64,000 nucleotides of DNA from Pisolithus tinctorius (Eukaryota; Basidiomycota; Agaricomycetes; Boletales; Pisolithaceae), in the NCBI GenBank assembly GCA_024663395.1, contig JANFAH010000002.1:4898001-4962000 (forward strand), read 5' to 3'. Below are positions 25,801 through 35,015 of this stretch, one piece after another. The notes under the pieces were generated by a model that saw only the letters and a program-made list of their open reading frames with translations, searched no databases and was not told the DNA's origin. Within the stretch, counting starts at the first letter, position 1, and every line of letters begins with the position of its first letter. A program made the position numbers and the translations under genes.

Positions 25801-26514
25801 ACGCTTACTCGATCACGACTTTGACCAAGACGATCGCCGTTGCTACGGACCGCGGAATTGTGATTGCTGATCCACAGAAGTGAGCACCATCATAAATGTG
25901 ACCGATCTCCTACCGCATTTATCCCGTTTCATGTATAGTACCGGAAGAACGATCATCTCCATAGTTCCGGACTTTTCGGGTGCCCCTTCGAATTCAACCA
26001 CGGATGACTTGAAGGCTCGTTGCGAAGCCGCCCGCCCGCTTGGACTCGTGCCTTGTGACGCATCAGAGTTGATGGTAATCTATGATAGTGAGTGTTTGGC
26101 CTACGTCGTAAATTGCTCTGTGGTAAAATCATGTTTTACCTAGCTATGGGTTGTTACATTACGAAGCACGGGCAACCGTCCCGAAATTCCAGTTTTGTAC
26201 GTTGGGAGATCAAAGCGGATTCGTTCTTGCATCGCGCACCTCACGTCTTGCTGTTCTGTTCCGAGTTCATTGAAGTTCGCAACGCGCAATCAGGGAAACT
26301 TGACCAGGTCATTGAGGGTGCGGACATTCGACTGCTATATGCCCCAAGCATGCGCTCGGTTTCCCCTCTGGTTGCGTGGCGTGGAGGGAAAGATGACGAA
26401 GATGGTTTGAGTGAGCAGATCGTAGAACTTATCGATACAGAGGAAATTACACCCGTGACACCGGCTTCAGGGGCCTTCGCAAATCTAGATGTTTGGGACG
26501 AATGGGAAATGTAG
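22884..26514 (+). CDS. ROM2: Rho guanine nucleotide exchange factor (DH-PH-CNH; Rom1/Rom2 type)
   Basis: A multi-exon gene for roughly 950-1000 residues. The N-terminus is Ser/Pro-rich and probably disordered. The DH domain begins near ERQCVLFEVFKSERDYVYDLHVIRD and includes the conserved helix DLVTFLSRPVTRLPRLNLIL. The PH domain carries ELALYSDARCLVHAGTLARR, then YTLYASTEAARTKWHDAL. The C-terminal half is a citron-homology (CNH) domain with QWTLQLPTLSFRPYGE and SSFVRWEIKADSFLHRAPHVLLFCSEFIEVRN. This order is that of fungal Rom1/Rom2, which load GTP on Rho1 at the plasma membrane in the cell-wall integrity pathway. One intron near 25145-25168 holds a short TGAAT repeat. I did not fix every intron, so the total length is approximate. 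Confidence 0.88.
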
Positions 26515-26656
26515 TGTAGTAGGAATGATATGATACATTTGCTTTTGAGTACAGGCGCAACGCTCTACATATTTTAAGCACACGGGGGTATAGGGAAGAT
26601 TGGATGATATGCGGTGCTGACTGGGTGTTAAAGTGTAGCACCGGCAATATGGATGG

Positions 26657-27052
26657 TCATACTTCAGCATTCGCTTTACAACTCGTACACCCACAACCCT
26701 CCGAATGTGCAGTGGCAGGTTTGTTCTGCATCCACCACATACATTGAACGCCGCCTGCGAAAGGAGGGAGGATGCAAAGTACGAGCATCATTACTATGAC
26801 ACCTGGTGACCGCACTGCAAGCACTAGCTCCACGGTGACCATAATAATGATGCCAATGAAAGGGACGGTATGAAGGCAGGCACATTTAAACATAGGAATA
26901 CCCTGTACGCAAACCCAGTTAAAATTTACAAACTCGTGATGGCGCAAGCCGGAAAGCGAGGGAAGGGCACAATTTACCTGAAAGTACCCCACGCAAGTGA
27001 GGGTATACAAGCTGACCGTGTACAAGAGGAGACCAAGGGCAACGGCTCGCAA
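26657..27052 (-). CDS. 3' part of an unidentified membrane-protein gene
   Basis: Three minus-strand exons join in frame through two clean introns: from about 27052 to 26978, then 26902-26803, then 26754-26657, with introns of 75 and 48 nt in phases 0 and 1. They encode three hydrophobic stretches (LGLLLYTVSLYTLTCVGYF, PFIGIIIMVTVELVLAV and a short third) and a Cys-rich end CGCTSCKANAEV. Upstream, an open stretch near 27340-27230 (TPELTQELREQSKTALSV) might be a preceding exon, but I could not join it in phase, and no start codon is secure. The gene may be longer, or broken. I do not recognise the family. Confidence 0.35.
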   Translation of the reverse strand: MRAVALGLLLYTVSLYTLTCVGYFQVNCALPSLSGLRHHEFVNFNWVCVQGIPMFKCACLHTVPFIGIIIMVTVELVLAVRSPGVIVMMLVLCILPPFAGGVQCMWWMQNKPATAHSEGCGCTSCKANAEV

Positions 27053-27360
27053 TACATTGGATGATGAAAAACTGGAAGTGTAACGGTCAGCTCATCCGAT
27101 TAGCAAGCGGCGATGAGGGATAGTTGTAAGTGGCTGACGCGAGGAATGCAACGAGCTAGTTCTTATGAGACAGCCGGTTATATCCTGCATACGACGGTGA
27201 GACTTACAACACTTAAAGCCGTCTTGCTTTGCTCTCGCAGCTCTTGTGTAAGCTCTGGGGTTAAAGGTTCATGATTTACCTTGAACATCGTGACTTGGTG
27301 TTGCAGCGATGGGCACGAGACACATCCAGCATACTCAGCTAATAAACCTCACATTTCCAC

Positions 27361-28573
27361 CGGAACCTGCTGTGCTTGATGATGCAACACCGTCGCCTAG
27401 GTGCCCTTCCGAGTTCGATTCCGCAGTACTTTGCAGAGATTGTGGAGCGTGTTGGTAGTGGAGTTATTCGAGCGGACAACCCAAAAAAGCCGTCTGCTGT
27501 AGAGTCCAGACGCATACAGCATGGCATGACGAAAGTAGAAAGCTTAAATCCCCATTTCGGAGTCGAATAGGGGAAAGTGCTTGTTTTTGTCCACGAGACG
27601 TTGCGGGGAAGTCTAGACCGCCTTCGAAATGCCAAGGCACAAAACCCAATTTCGGTAAGCCAAACTGAAAACCTAGATTCAGCGTTCATGGGTTATACAG
27701 TAAGCCACAATGTGCTCGGGCAGGAGAGAATTCCTGTCAGCTTTTAGTAAAATAGTCCTTCCCGAACTCCAGACCGCGGGTCAACGTGAGAGCCATACCA
27801 TGGAGTAAAGTGTTCTAGCCCCAGCCCGGATCTTTTCTGGACTTTGTCGACCACCGGTGACTGAAAGAAGCAAGGTGTGGATACGTGCCTTATGACTCTT
27901 CCATCACTGATATAGATGCGTTCAGCTCCAGAGTCACGTTTCTTGCCAGTTATATGATTGGTTCCCGCAACAATCTTCTCTAAGAATATGTGCGACGCTG
28001 CGTTGTCATTAGGGCTTTGTAGGGCGTGCCTCGCGCACGGTCGTGAGAAGCTGATTCGGAAATCGAGCCGGAGCACCACAACTGAGCGCCCCGGCACACG
28101 ATGAGCTCCGTAATCCAGCTTGCCCACCGATCTCATTACCACTATGAAGCGAGACAGTTGTAGGTCCCTTGATGGGGATGGGCCGGGGCCTGCCACTGAC
28201 GTGGCCACTTCCAAAAAAAAAGCACCAATGCTGTACTCACGCACTACCATAACTCTCCATTCGTGATCCGGGGAGAGGTGTTCTTGAACTTCGATGACGG
28301 CCTAGGCCCTGGCGGGCTAGCAGTGGAGGCGTGTGCTCAAACAAGCAACTCCACTATGCGCTCATTCCTCGGATGCGTCACCGTGCAGCGTCGTGGAGAA
28401 AACATCGGAGCAGGACTCCTAGTTTCACAACAAGTTTGAACTCTCAAATTCAACGCAAATCTTCATTCAGCCCTACCCAGCTGGAACTACTAGTATCGAC
28501 CCTCCAAGTAGTGGGTGCTATACTGAAAGTGATATCATCCGTTACCAAGGTTCCATTCAAATTAGGAGACAGA
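27361..28573. other. Unassigned stretch left of the retrotransposon
   Basis: Open frames of 100-168 codons overlap on both strands but show no motif, no good start and no splice chain. A plus-strand run around 28240-28436 is open for about 65 codons and looks mildly protein-like, but it has no start. The segment could be decayed gene or transposon sequence. Confidence 0.35.
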
Positions 28574-28578
28574 GTTAG
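28574..28578. repeat. Target site duplication GTTAG (left)
   Basis: GTTAG directly precedes the left LTR and is repeated directly after the right LTR at 37992-37996. Five-bp duplications are usual for Ty3/Gypsy integrases. Confidence 0.85.
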
Positions 28579-28865
28579 TGTGACTCCAATGCGAAGTTTG
28601 GGACTTGCAATGTAGGCACAGTAGAACTTCCTTAGGCACGCTACAGGTTATCCAGACGTTTGGGTCTGTATTCGTTGTAGGGAAAAGAAGTCCCATAATC
28701 TACGTTTTACAAGCCCTTTTATACGGTAGACGGTAGGCACGAAATGTGACATCGTAGATGAGCGGGACGAACAGGATCAATAAAACTAATGAGAACTAAG
28801 TGAATCTGTCATGGAACAAATAACGCATGAGAAAAACACAACCAATGTCGGGCCGAAACCCTACA
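28579..28865 (-). repeat. LTR, 3' LTR of the minus-strand element
   Basis: On plus it runs TGTGACTCC to CCCTACA, the same as the right LTR except for one A/G and one G/A difference. It follows the polypurine tract of the element. Confidence 0.92.
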
Positions 28866-28876
28866 CTCTCCCCTCC
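28866..28876 (-). other. Polypurine tract next to the 3' LTR
   Basis: On the minus strand GGAGGGGAGAG lies directly before the LTR, the expected place for the primer of plus-strand DNA synthesis in an LTR retrotransposon. Confidence 0.7.
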
Positions 28877-29161
28877 AGGGTACAAAGTACCCTACCCTGG
28901 CGCACACGCGGTGGCGTGCCACCTCTACGCGGCCTTCGCCGGGATCTTTCCCACGGTGGGTTCCTTAGCGGCCTTTTGGATGAAGCTGCTATCTGCTGCA
29001 ACCCCATCGTCGTCGTCTCCGACAGCGTCCATGTCCTCATCGTAGCCTTCAGGAGCGATCTCATCCTGACAAGCCGGGGCCCGGCTCGGCCCAGCGGTGG
29101 GTTGTTCTGGTGAGTCGGACTCATGGGCGCTAGGCTGAGCATTGACCCTAGATGGGCCATG

Positions 29162-32056
29162 TCATCCACTAGCCCTCGGGAACGTAGTACCACGGGTTTG
29201 GCGGCGATCTTTGGGGATAGCATCACCATAGGGTCTGGTCCCATGTTGCCGATCCTCTCTGCGTTCCCAACGCTCGATGTAGCTCTGGTGTGACATTTGT
29301 TTTTGCTTTCTCTGTCGCTCAACAGACTCCCAGAGTAGGGCTTCCACGATGTCGGCCTGCGAACTATTGAGCATCCTCCCTCCTTCTACTTCCTCTCGGC
29401 TTCGCAAATCCTTTCCCTCCCCCAACACTTCTTCCTTCGAGGGAGAGGGCCCTGGGGCAATGACGCTCGCATTCCCGTCTCTGTCGAACTCATAGTAGGC
29501 GAACATCGACTCGGATTGAGCCTCACGACTGTAGGCTTCTCTAAATAGGTGATGACCCATCAGGGTGTCGATAAGGGAGTTGTGTCGGCGACGGAGGGCA
29601 CGATCGTGCTCGAAGAAGGACTTGACTTGCTCGCGATGAACAATAGTAAACTCGACCTCCCCTCCATCCTCGTCGAAAGAGCGAACCCTGAAGTAATCGC
29701 CCCGGTAACGTTCTATGTTCCTGGTGGGATGCGGAACCGACATGTTTTGTTTAGTCCGAGGAGGTGGGGATCGCGAGTTTATTGACAAGGACTGTAGGTC
29801 GTTAACTATATCCTCTATAAAGCGTCGTACCGGATCAAGGTTTCTCTCGGTAATACAAGGTCTCGCGCTGGTCCTCGACCAATAAGATGGTCGAGTTTGG
29901 TGATGAGTGCCCTCTTGGTTGTTATGGCCAGGACGCAGACAGTGGTTGTATCGGCGTTTAGACTGTTGGCGTGGTCGTTTCCGGTGCGAGGCGTGAGGAG
30001 GCACACGACGTATATGGCGTGTAGGTGTCTTATTACGTCCGCGTCGACGAGGCCGAAACCTAGGCTGATTGTTGCACTGGCAGCTGCAAGCGGTTCGATG
30101 CCAGTTTGACTTTTGTGGAGCGGTGCGTTTACGAGGAGGGAGGTTGCGAGGAGTACGCGAAGACTGGGGATGGTGAGACCAGGATCGCAGAGGAGATAAT
30201 CTGCGGGCCGGGCCTCTTCGTTCTGGACGCGGGTGGTATTTATGGCTCCTGCGCAAATGCGGTGCCAAGTGTCCTACGAACACCTGGGGATCGCCATCTG
30301 ACGAATCCCCGTCACCCACGTCCCTCAATTTATCAATTCCATCGGCCCCGATGACTTCAAGGTAGTCGCTTAGCGCCTTCAAATGGGCAACATCCTCATA
30401 CGGTAGCCATGTTTGGTCGCCAGCGGCCCATCGTACCTCAAATATCGCGTCGGAATGGCTTCCGCGATGCCGAAGGATACGCTCGACAGCCCACTCCCGG
30501 CTGTTCCCTCCGAGCTCAGGAATCTGGTCGTCACGTCTCCCGGGGAATTTCCTATCGTCATTCGGTATATGGACCCTCAGCAACGACGAGTGGAATACGT
30601 CGTGTACTCTGCGCTGCTTGAGGTTAGGAGGGAGGTCGATTCGGTATGAGTAGTTTCCGAAATCTTCCACAATACGGTAAGGTCCCATAAACTTCGGGAC
30701 GAGCTTCCGAGACGTCCCCTTTGGAAAGCTGATATTCTTAGTGGATATATAGACCAGGTCGTCCTTGACAAATGGGCTGTCACGGCGCCTTTTATTAGCG
30801 CCGATCGTCTGTTTAACCCTCGCTTTCATTATTGCATCGTGAGTGTCCATTATTGTGAGTTTCATCTTGTTCGCGAATGCCCTGACGCTCGGGTACTCAT
30901 CCTTCGTCGGTGCATCCCATATCATTTTCCGGGGCATACGACCGGTATTTAGGAAGAAAGGTGCGTACCCCGTAGATTCTGATGTAGCGCTGTTAATCGC
31001 AAATTCAATGGCAGGCAATCGCGATACCCAATCTTTTTGATTGGGTCCGATACAGCATCGCAGCATCTGGCCGATAGTTCTGTTGGCGCATTCGGTCGCT
31101 CCGTCCATCTCAGGGTGGTACGCGCTGGACATTTTCTGCTTTATCCCGATCAGGGTGTTCAGGTGAGTCCAGAACAGGCTCGTGAATAGTACGTCACGAT
31201 CGCTGATCACAGTTCTGGGTAGACCGTGGTACTTGTAGACTTCGGCGAACATCAGTTCCGCGACTTCTCGTGCCGTGTAAGTGGTCTTGCTCGGTACTAG
31301 GTGTACCATAGACGTCAGTAAGTTGATAATGACCGTTATCGAGTCATAGGTGCCGTTTCGGTCGGTCGATTCTGGGAGTGGCCCCACGAAGTCTACACCT
31401 ATCGCCTCCCAAGGACGGGAGGGGATGGATAATGGGTTGAGGAGTCCGAAGGGTTTCTGCATCGGCGGCTTGCTGCGTTGGCATGTTCGACAGGACACGC
31501 AGAATTCTGTTATGTCTTTTACCATAGTGTCCCACCATAGGAACTCCCTAATGTAGGAGACGGTTTTCTTTGCTCCCAAATGTGCTAGTATAGAGTGCGC
31601 CTGATCAATGACGGCTTCGCGAAGTCGTTTACCATCGACTTCAATGTCTGGTACACAGAACACTGTCCGGTCCGGTAGTTTCAGTTTGATGAATCCATCC
31701 GTCGTAATCTCAAAATTCTTAAAAACCTTTGGGTCGTTCACGATCTGTTTAAAGAAGGGGTCTTGATCATATTTATGCCTTGCAGCCTCCAGGAGTCCCT
31801 CATTGCCCGGGTATACTACCAGAGGTATGCGTGTCACTGTTTCCTTATTGGTAACGCTCGTGGCGTCCTTACTTGGCACTTCTAGCACTTGTCGTGTACC
31901 CGATGACGACTGTGGTACATCTTGCGTATCTTGCAACACGGATACGGCGTGTTCTCTAGTAGGTAAGGTAGGTGTTTCCACACCCTTCCCCCCCTTCTTT
32001 CGCTCACCTGGCCCTAGTAGAGCGAAACGATTCTTCATTCGACTGGCAAATTCCAT
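29162..32056 (-). CDS. Retrotransposon integrase with chromodomain and long C-terminal extension
   Basis: A 964-codon frame with ATG at 32056, lying 16 codons after an in-frame TGA (32105-32107) that ends the RNase H frame. It contains the HHCC zinc-binding segment (HSILAHLGAKKTVSYIREF, CVSCRTCQ) and the catalytic core residues in VDFVGPLPE, VISDRDVLF and YHPEMDGATECANR. A chromodomain follows (WAVERILRHRG to WLPYEDVAHLKALSDYL). About 350 further residues come after it: a basic Arg/Pro/His-rich part, then an acidic, charged part (YRGDYFRVRSFDEDGGEVEF). This extension is unusually long; it may be a fused accessory ORF or a frame that became open by chance. Confidence 0.88.
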   Translation of the reverse strand: MEFASRMKNRFALLGPGERKKGGKGVETPTLPTREHAVSVLQDTQDVPQSSSGTRQVLEVPSKDATSVTNKETVTRIPLVVYPGNEGLLEAARHKYDQDPFFKQIVNDPKVFKNFEITTDGFIKLKLPDRTVFCVPDIEVDGKRLREAVIDQAHSILAHLGAKKTVSYIREFLWWDTMVKDITEFCVSCRTCQRSKPPMQKPFGLLNPLSIPSRPWEAIGVDFVGPLPESTDRNGTYDSITVIINLLTSMVHLVPSKTTYTAREVAELMFAEVYKYHGLPRTVISDRDVLFTSLFWTHLNTLIGIKQKMSSAYHPEMDGATECANRTIGQMLRCCIGPNQKDWVSRLPAIEFAINSATSESTGYAPFFLNTGRMPRKMIWDAPTKDEYPSVRAFANKMKLTIMDTHDAIMKARVKQTIGANKRRRDSPFVKDDLVYISTKNISFPKGTSRKLVPKFMGPYRIVEDFGNYSYRIDLPPNLKQRRVHDVFHSSLLRVHIPNDDRKFPGRRDDQIPELGGNSREWAVERILRHRGSHSDAIFEVRWAAGDQTWLPYEDVAHLKALSDYLEVIGADGIDKLRDVGDGDSSDGDPQVFVGHLAPHLRRSHKYHPRPERRGPARRLSPLRSWSHHPQSSRTPRNLPPRKRTAPQKSNWHRTACSCQCNNQPRFRPRRRGRNKTPTRHIRRVPPHASHRKRPRQQSKRRYNHCLRPGHNNQEGTHHQTRPSYWSRTSARPCITERNLDPVRRFIEDIVNDLQSLSINSRSPPPRTKQNMSVPHPTRNIERYRGDYFRVRSFDEDGGEVEFTIVHREQVKSFFEHDRALRRRHNSLIDTLMGHHLFREAYSREAQSESMFAYYEFDRDGNASVIAPGPSPSKEEVLGEGKDLRSREEVEGGRMLNSSQADIVEALLWESVERQRKQKQMSHQSYIERWERREDRQHGTRPYGDAIPKDRRQTRGTTFPRASG

Positions 32057-32104
32057 GCCCGTCTTGGGGCGTCCTGTTTCTGCTGGAGGAGGAGATCGTC
32101 GCCC

Positions 32105-32959
32105 TCACCGACGTGTAGATGATTTATCGGGTTGTGCTGGCCCCGGAGGTGAGGGTCCCTTTCTTGGGGCCCGTATCCTTATCGTCAACCTAGGTGTGGG
32201 CGGTGACGTCCCCGTCGACGGTTCGTCGATACGGCCACCCGTCGGCTGTCTCCCCTCGTGCGGTGTGGTCGTGAGCGCTTCCACTCCCACATACACAGGT
32301 GCGGAGATGATCTGTCCCGCGCGGGACGACACTGACTCCTCGATCTCCATATCGTGATGCAAGTACTCGCTCGGAGCGCGAATCGTTCCTGGGGTGTCGA
32401 ACTCATATATATGCGATAGCGCGTCCGGGAGAACGTTCTCCTCGCCCGGGACGTACTCGATTGTAAAATCGAATTCTGCTAGCTTCTCCAGCCACCGGGC
32501 CTGTCTACCCAACAGATCTCTCTGGTTAAGGAGGTATGTCAAACTTTTGTGGTCTGTTACCCAAGTAAATCGGGTTCCCTGTAGAATGTCCCGGTGCCTC
32601 AGCATCGTCTCCACTCCCGCCAGCAATTCCTGTTCATGGACAGGGTAGTTGCGCTGTGCTGACGACATTTTTGCAGAGTAGAATGCGGCGATCTTGGACG
32701 ATCTCCAATCTGGTCCCTGCGCGACGACACCCCCGATCCCATTGCCACAAGCATCGGTCATTACCCAGATAGGCTGACTATCAGGTCCGTAATCCAACGG
32801 AACTCGCAAGTGCGGAGCGCATGCTGATACGTACTGTTTCAGTCTCGAGCGCACGTTGTTCAGTGAACGTCCATCTGAAGGGTCTGGTTTCCGCGCTCGC
32901 CTCGGCGAGTACTCCCAAAGGCACGCGAACCCTGTAGATATCATCTGCGAGGTAGCCAA
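32105..32959 (-). CDS. Retrotransposon RNase H region (different frame from RT)
   Basis: This frame carries the Gypsy RNase H: VMTDACGNGIGGVVAQG (first catalytic Asp), AAFYSAKMSSAQRNYPVHEQELLAGVE (catalytic Glu) and FTWVTDHKSLTYLL (Asp), ending with VEYVPGEENVLPDALS-type sequence. It lies in another frame than the reverse transcriptase. The change falls near 32840, where the RT frame after FTEQRALE should continue into LKQYVSACAPHLRVPLDY. It ends at an in-frame TGA, 16 codons before the integrase ATG. Confidence 0.85.
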   Translation of the reverse strand: MATSQMISTGFACLWEYSPRRARKPDPSDGRSLNNVRSRLKQYVSACAPHLRVPLDYGPDSQPIWVMTDACGNGIGGVVAQGPDWRSSKIAAFYSAKMSSAQRNYPVHEQELLAGVETMLRHRDILQGTRFTWVTDHKSLTYLLNQRDLLGRQARWLEKLAEFDFTIEYVPGEENVLPDALSHIYEFDTPGTIRAPSEYLHHDMEIEESVSSRAGQIISAPVYVGVEALTTTPHEGRQPTGGRIDEPSTGTSPPTPRLTIRIRAPRKGPSPPGPAQPDKSSTRR

Positions 32960-34952
32960 CTGACCCTATAAACCCCTTGCAGAGCGTGCGGTTAGTAGGC
33001 ACTTTCCAGTTCAAAATCCGGTCGACCTTTTCTGGATCCATCTTGATCCCCTCATCGGTAACGACACGCCCGAGGATCTTTACCTCTTCGCAGAGGAACC
33101 GTAGCTTCTTCTCACTCAGGTAAAGCTTTTCCTTGGTCAATATTTCCAATATGATTTTCACGTGTCGGACATGGTCCTCCAGGGTGTCCGAGTATATGAT
33201 GATGTCGTCGAGATACACGTCCAGGAAGGACCCAATGTGTTCCCCAAAGATGTGGTTCATCAACGCCTGGTAAGTGGCAGGTGCATTGCAGTCCCCCTGT
33301 TGCACAACAAGGCTAACCATATTTCCATCTGGTGTGGTTACCGCCGTTCTTTCGACGTGCTCGGGTACCACCCGGATTTGTTCATATGCGTCAGTGCCAT
33401 CGATTATCGAGCGATACGGCTTCTTGGCCACTCGACGCAATATGCCGTCCATATCAGGCATTGGTGACGACAGCTTCCGAGTGTTTTTATTTCGTTCCCG
33501 CAGGTCTACGACGACGTGCAATCGAGGAGGGTCCCCCGCCTTCGGGATTAGGAGCATTGGACATGTATTATGGGCAGCGGTAAGCTCCCATCGCCCAGTC
33601 TTTAGATAGGCGTTCTTCTTCTCCGTCCAGAGTGGCCTCAGTGCCTCTGGGCATTTAGATGGCCGCCACGGGTATATTTTCTTCTCATTGATTAGTGGGA
33701 TCTCATGATTTATTGCGCGGAACGGTGGTAAGGCCGTCGCGCCGACCTGCGAGCACAACGGTTTCGCCAGGTCCTGAAGGTATCTCCGCGCCTTGTCAAG
33801 ACTCTCATTGTAAATCTCAGTCGCTCTGGACTCTAGCACGGATACTTGCGATCCCTTCATCTCCATGGGGGTAGTACTACCGATCACGACTCGCGGTGAG
33901 TGCAGTCCTACCAGCGCCTTATGCTGGAACAGGAACGGGGTTCCTAATATCAGATCATAGTTTTGGATGTTCATTACATCAAAGTGACGTTCACAGTCTA
34001 TCCCTTGGTATTGGAACCGTACCTTGGCGCCAAAGTTTACTTTTGAACGAGATCCCTGTATGGCCAGCTGAATAGTGAGCGGTTTCTCAAGGGGTATGCG
34101 TTTCACTCTTAGTTGTTCGGCGAGCGTGACTGACATGAAGTCGGCCAGCGACCCCGTATCGATTAAAGCGCGAGCGGGGTGGCCGTTTATGTGCACTACC
34201 ACCACTAGGGGCTTCGGAACTCTTCGAGTGAAGTCCTTGGCTATCGCGGAGTTGCGTTGTAGCGTTAGCCGGTCAGTAGTCTTAACAGCGGAGCCGTTCA
34301 AATGAAGCATGTTGCACGGTACGTCTTCATCTAATTCGTTCCGACTGATGCTTGGCTCACCTTTATCCCTCTGGAATATTTGGGTCAGTCCCAGGTCGTC
34401 ATCGCCGAGCGGGTCGGGATCGGTTAGGTCGATGCACGCACGCGTTAGCCTTTTAGCATGCCAACGTACGATGTCAAATTCGCTCGTTTCCAACTTCAGT
34501 GTGGGGAGCTCGAAGCAAAGTGCCATATGGTAATCGTACATCTCGTACGTGAATTCATCCTTGATGGTACACGCGAAACGGTTCTGATTCTCTCCATCAA
34601 ACACTGGTATGCTATAGGTCTCGAGTTTATCCACTATGGCCTCCTCGATCGGATTTCCCATTGGCGGGGATCTCCATGTCCTCTCGCGTTCTCCTTTCCG
34701 CAGGTCAGACTTTGCCATTCCGGTGCGTTCTCCCTTTCTGAACCAGTACCAGGAGTCAAGGTGGAACGCAGGGGTCTTCAGCAAAGAGGTTTTGATCGTA
34801 ATCGCATCGGCGGGACCTAATACGTCCCTTTCGCTGTCGGCTATCATGTGCAAACCGTCTCCGATGGGATAGACTAAGAATCGGGTGTCCATGAAAGTGC
34901 TAAGTGAGTTAGGATCATCCCCAGGGTAGCTTATCCCTGACAACCGTTCCAC
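32781..34952 (-). CDS. Retrotransposon protease and reverse transcriptase (pol, first part)
   Basis: This frame has an aspartic protease motif ALIDTGSLADF (about 34145-34175) and the RT domain with VVDLRERNKNTRKL, the palm motif VYLDDIIIYSD (about 33200-33225) and a thumb/connection ending FRWTFTEQRALE. There is no ATG at its left end: it lies in the same frame as gag, separated from it by one TGA (35016-35018) and 21 sense codons. Translation as a gag-pol product would therefore need UGA read-through, unless the TGA is a mutation. The real coding part ends near 32840, where the frame changes to RNase H. Confidence 0.88.
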   Translation of the reverse strand: MERLSGISYPGDDPNSLSTFMDTRFLVYPIGDGLHMIADSERDVLGPADAITIKTSLLKTPAFHLDSWYWFRKGERTGMAKSDLRKGERERTWRSPPMGNPIEEAIVDKLETYSIPVFDGENQNRFACTIKDEFTYEMYDYHMALCFELPTLKLETSEFDIVRWHAKRLTRACIDLTDPDPLGDDDLGLTQIFQRDKGEPSISRNELDEDVPCNMLHLNGSAVKTTDRLTLQRNSAIAKDFTRRVPKPLVVVVHINGHPARALIDTGSLADFMSVTLAEQLRVKRIPLEKPLTIQLAIQGSRSKVNFGAKVRFQYQGIDCERHFDVMNIQNYDLILGTPFLFQHKALVGLHSPRVVIGSTTPMEMKGSQVSVLESRATEIYNESLDKARRYLQDLAKPLCSQVGATALPPFRAINHEIPLINEKKIYPWRPSKCPEALRPLWTEKKNAYLKTGRWELTAAHNTCPMLLIPKAGDPPRLHVVVDLRERNKNTRKLSSPMPDMDGILRRVAKKPYRSIIDGTDAYEQIRVVPEHVERTAVTTPDGNMVSLVVQQGDCNAPATYQALMNHIFGEHIGSFLDVYLDDIIIYSDTLEDHVRHVKIILEILTKEKLYLSEKKLRFLCEEVKILGRVVTDEGIKMDPEKVDRILNWKVPTNRTLCKGFIGSVGYLADDIYRVRVPLGVLAEASAETRPFRWTFTEQRALETETVRISMRSALASSVGLRT

Positions 34953-35015
34953 GGCGCGTTCTTCTAGGGGTTGTCCAATCTTAGGTCCTGTCGAACTGTG
35001 TCCCAGGAAATGCCT

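Noticed and set aside
27744..28250. 168-codon minus-strand frame
   Set aside because: No recognised domain and no splice context. Possibly decayed sequence.
28240..28436. Open plus-strand run of about 65 codons before the retrotransposon
   Set aside because: It has no start codon and no upstream exon that fits. It ends well before the insertion site, so it is not a gene cut by the element.
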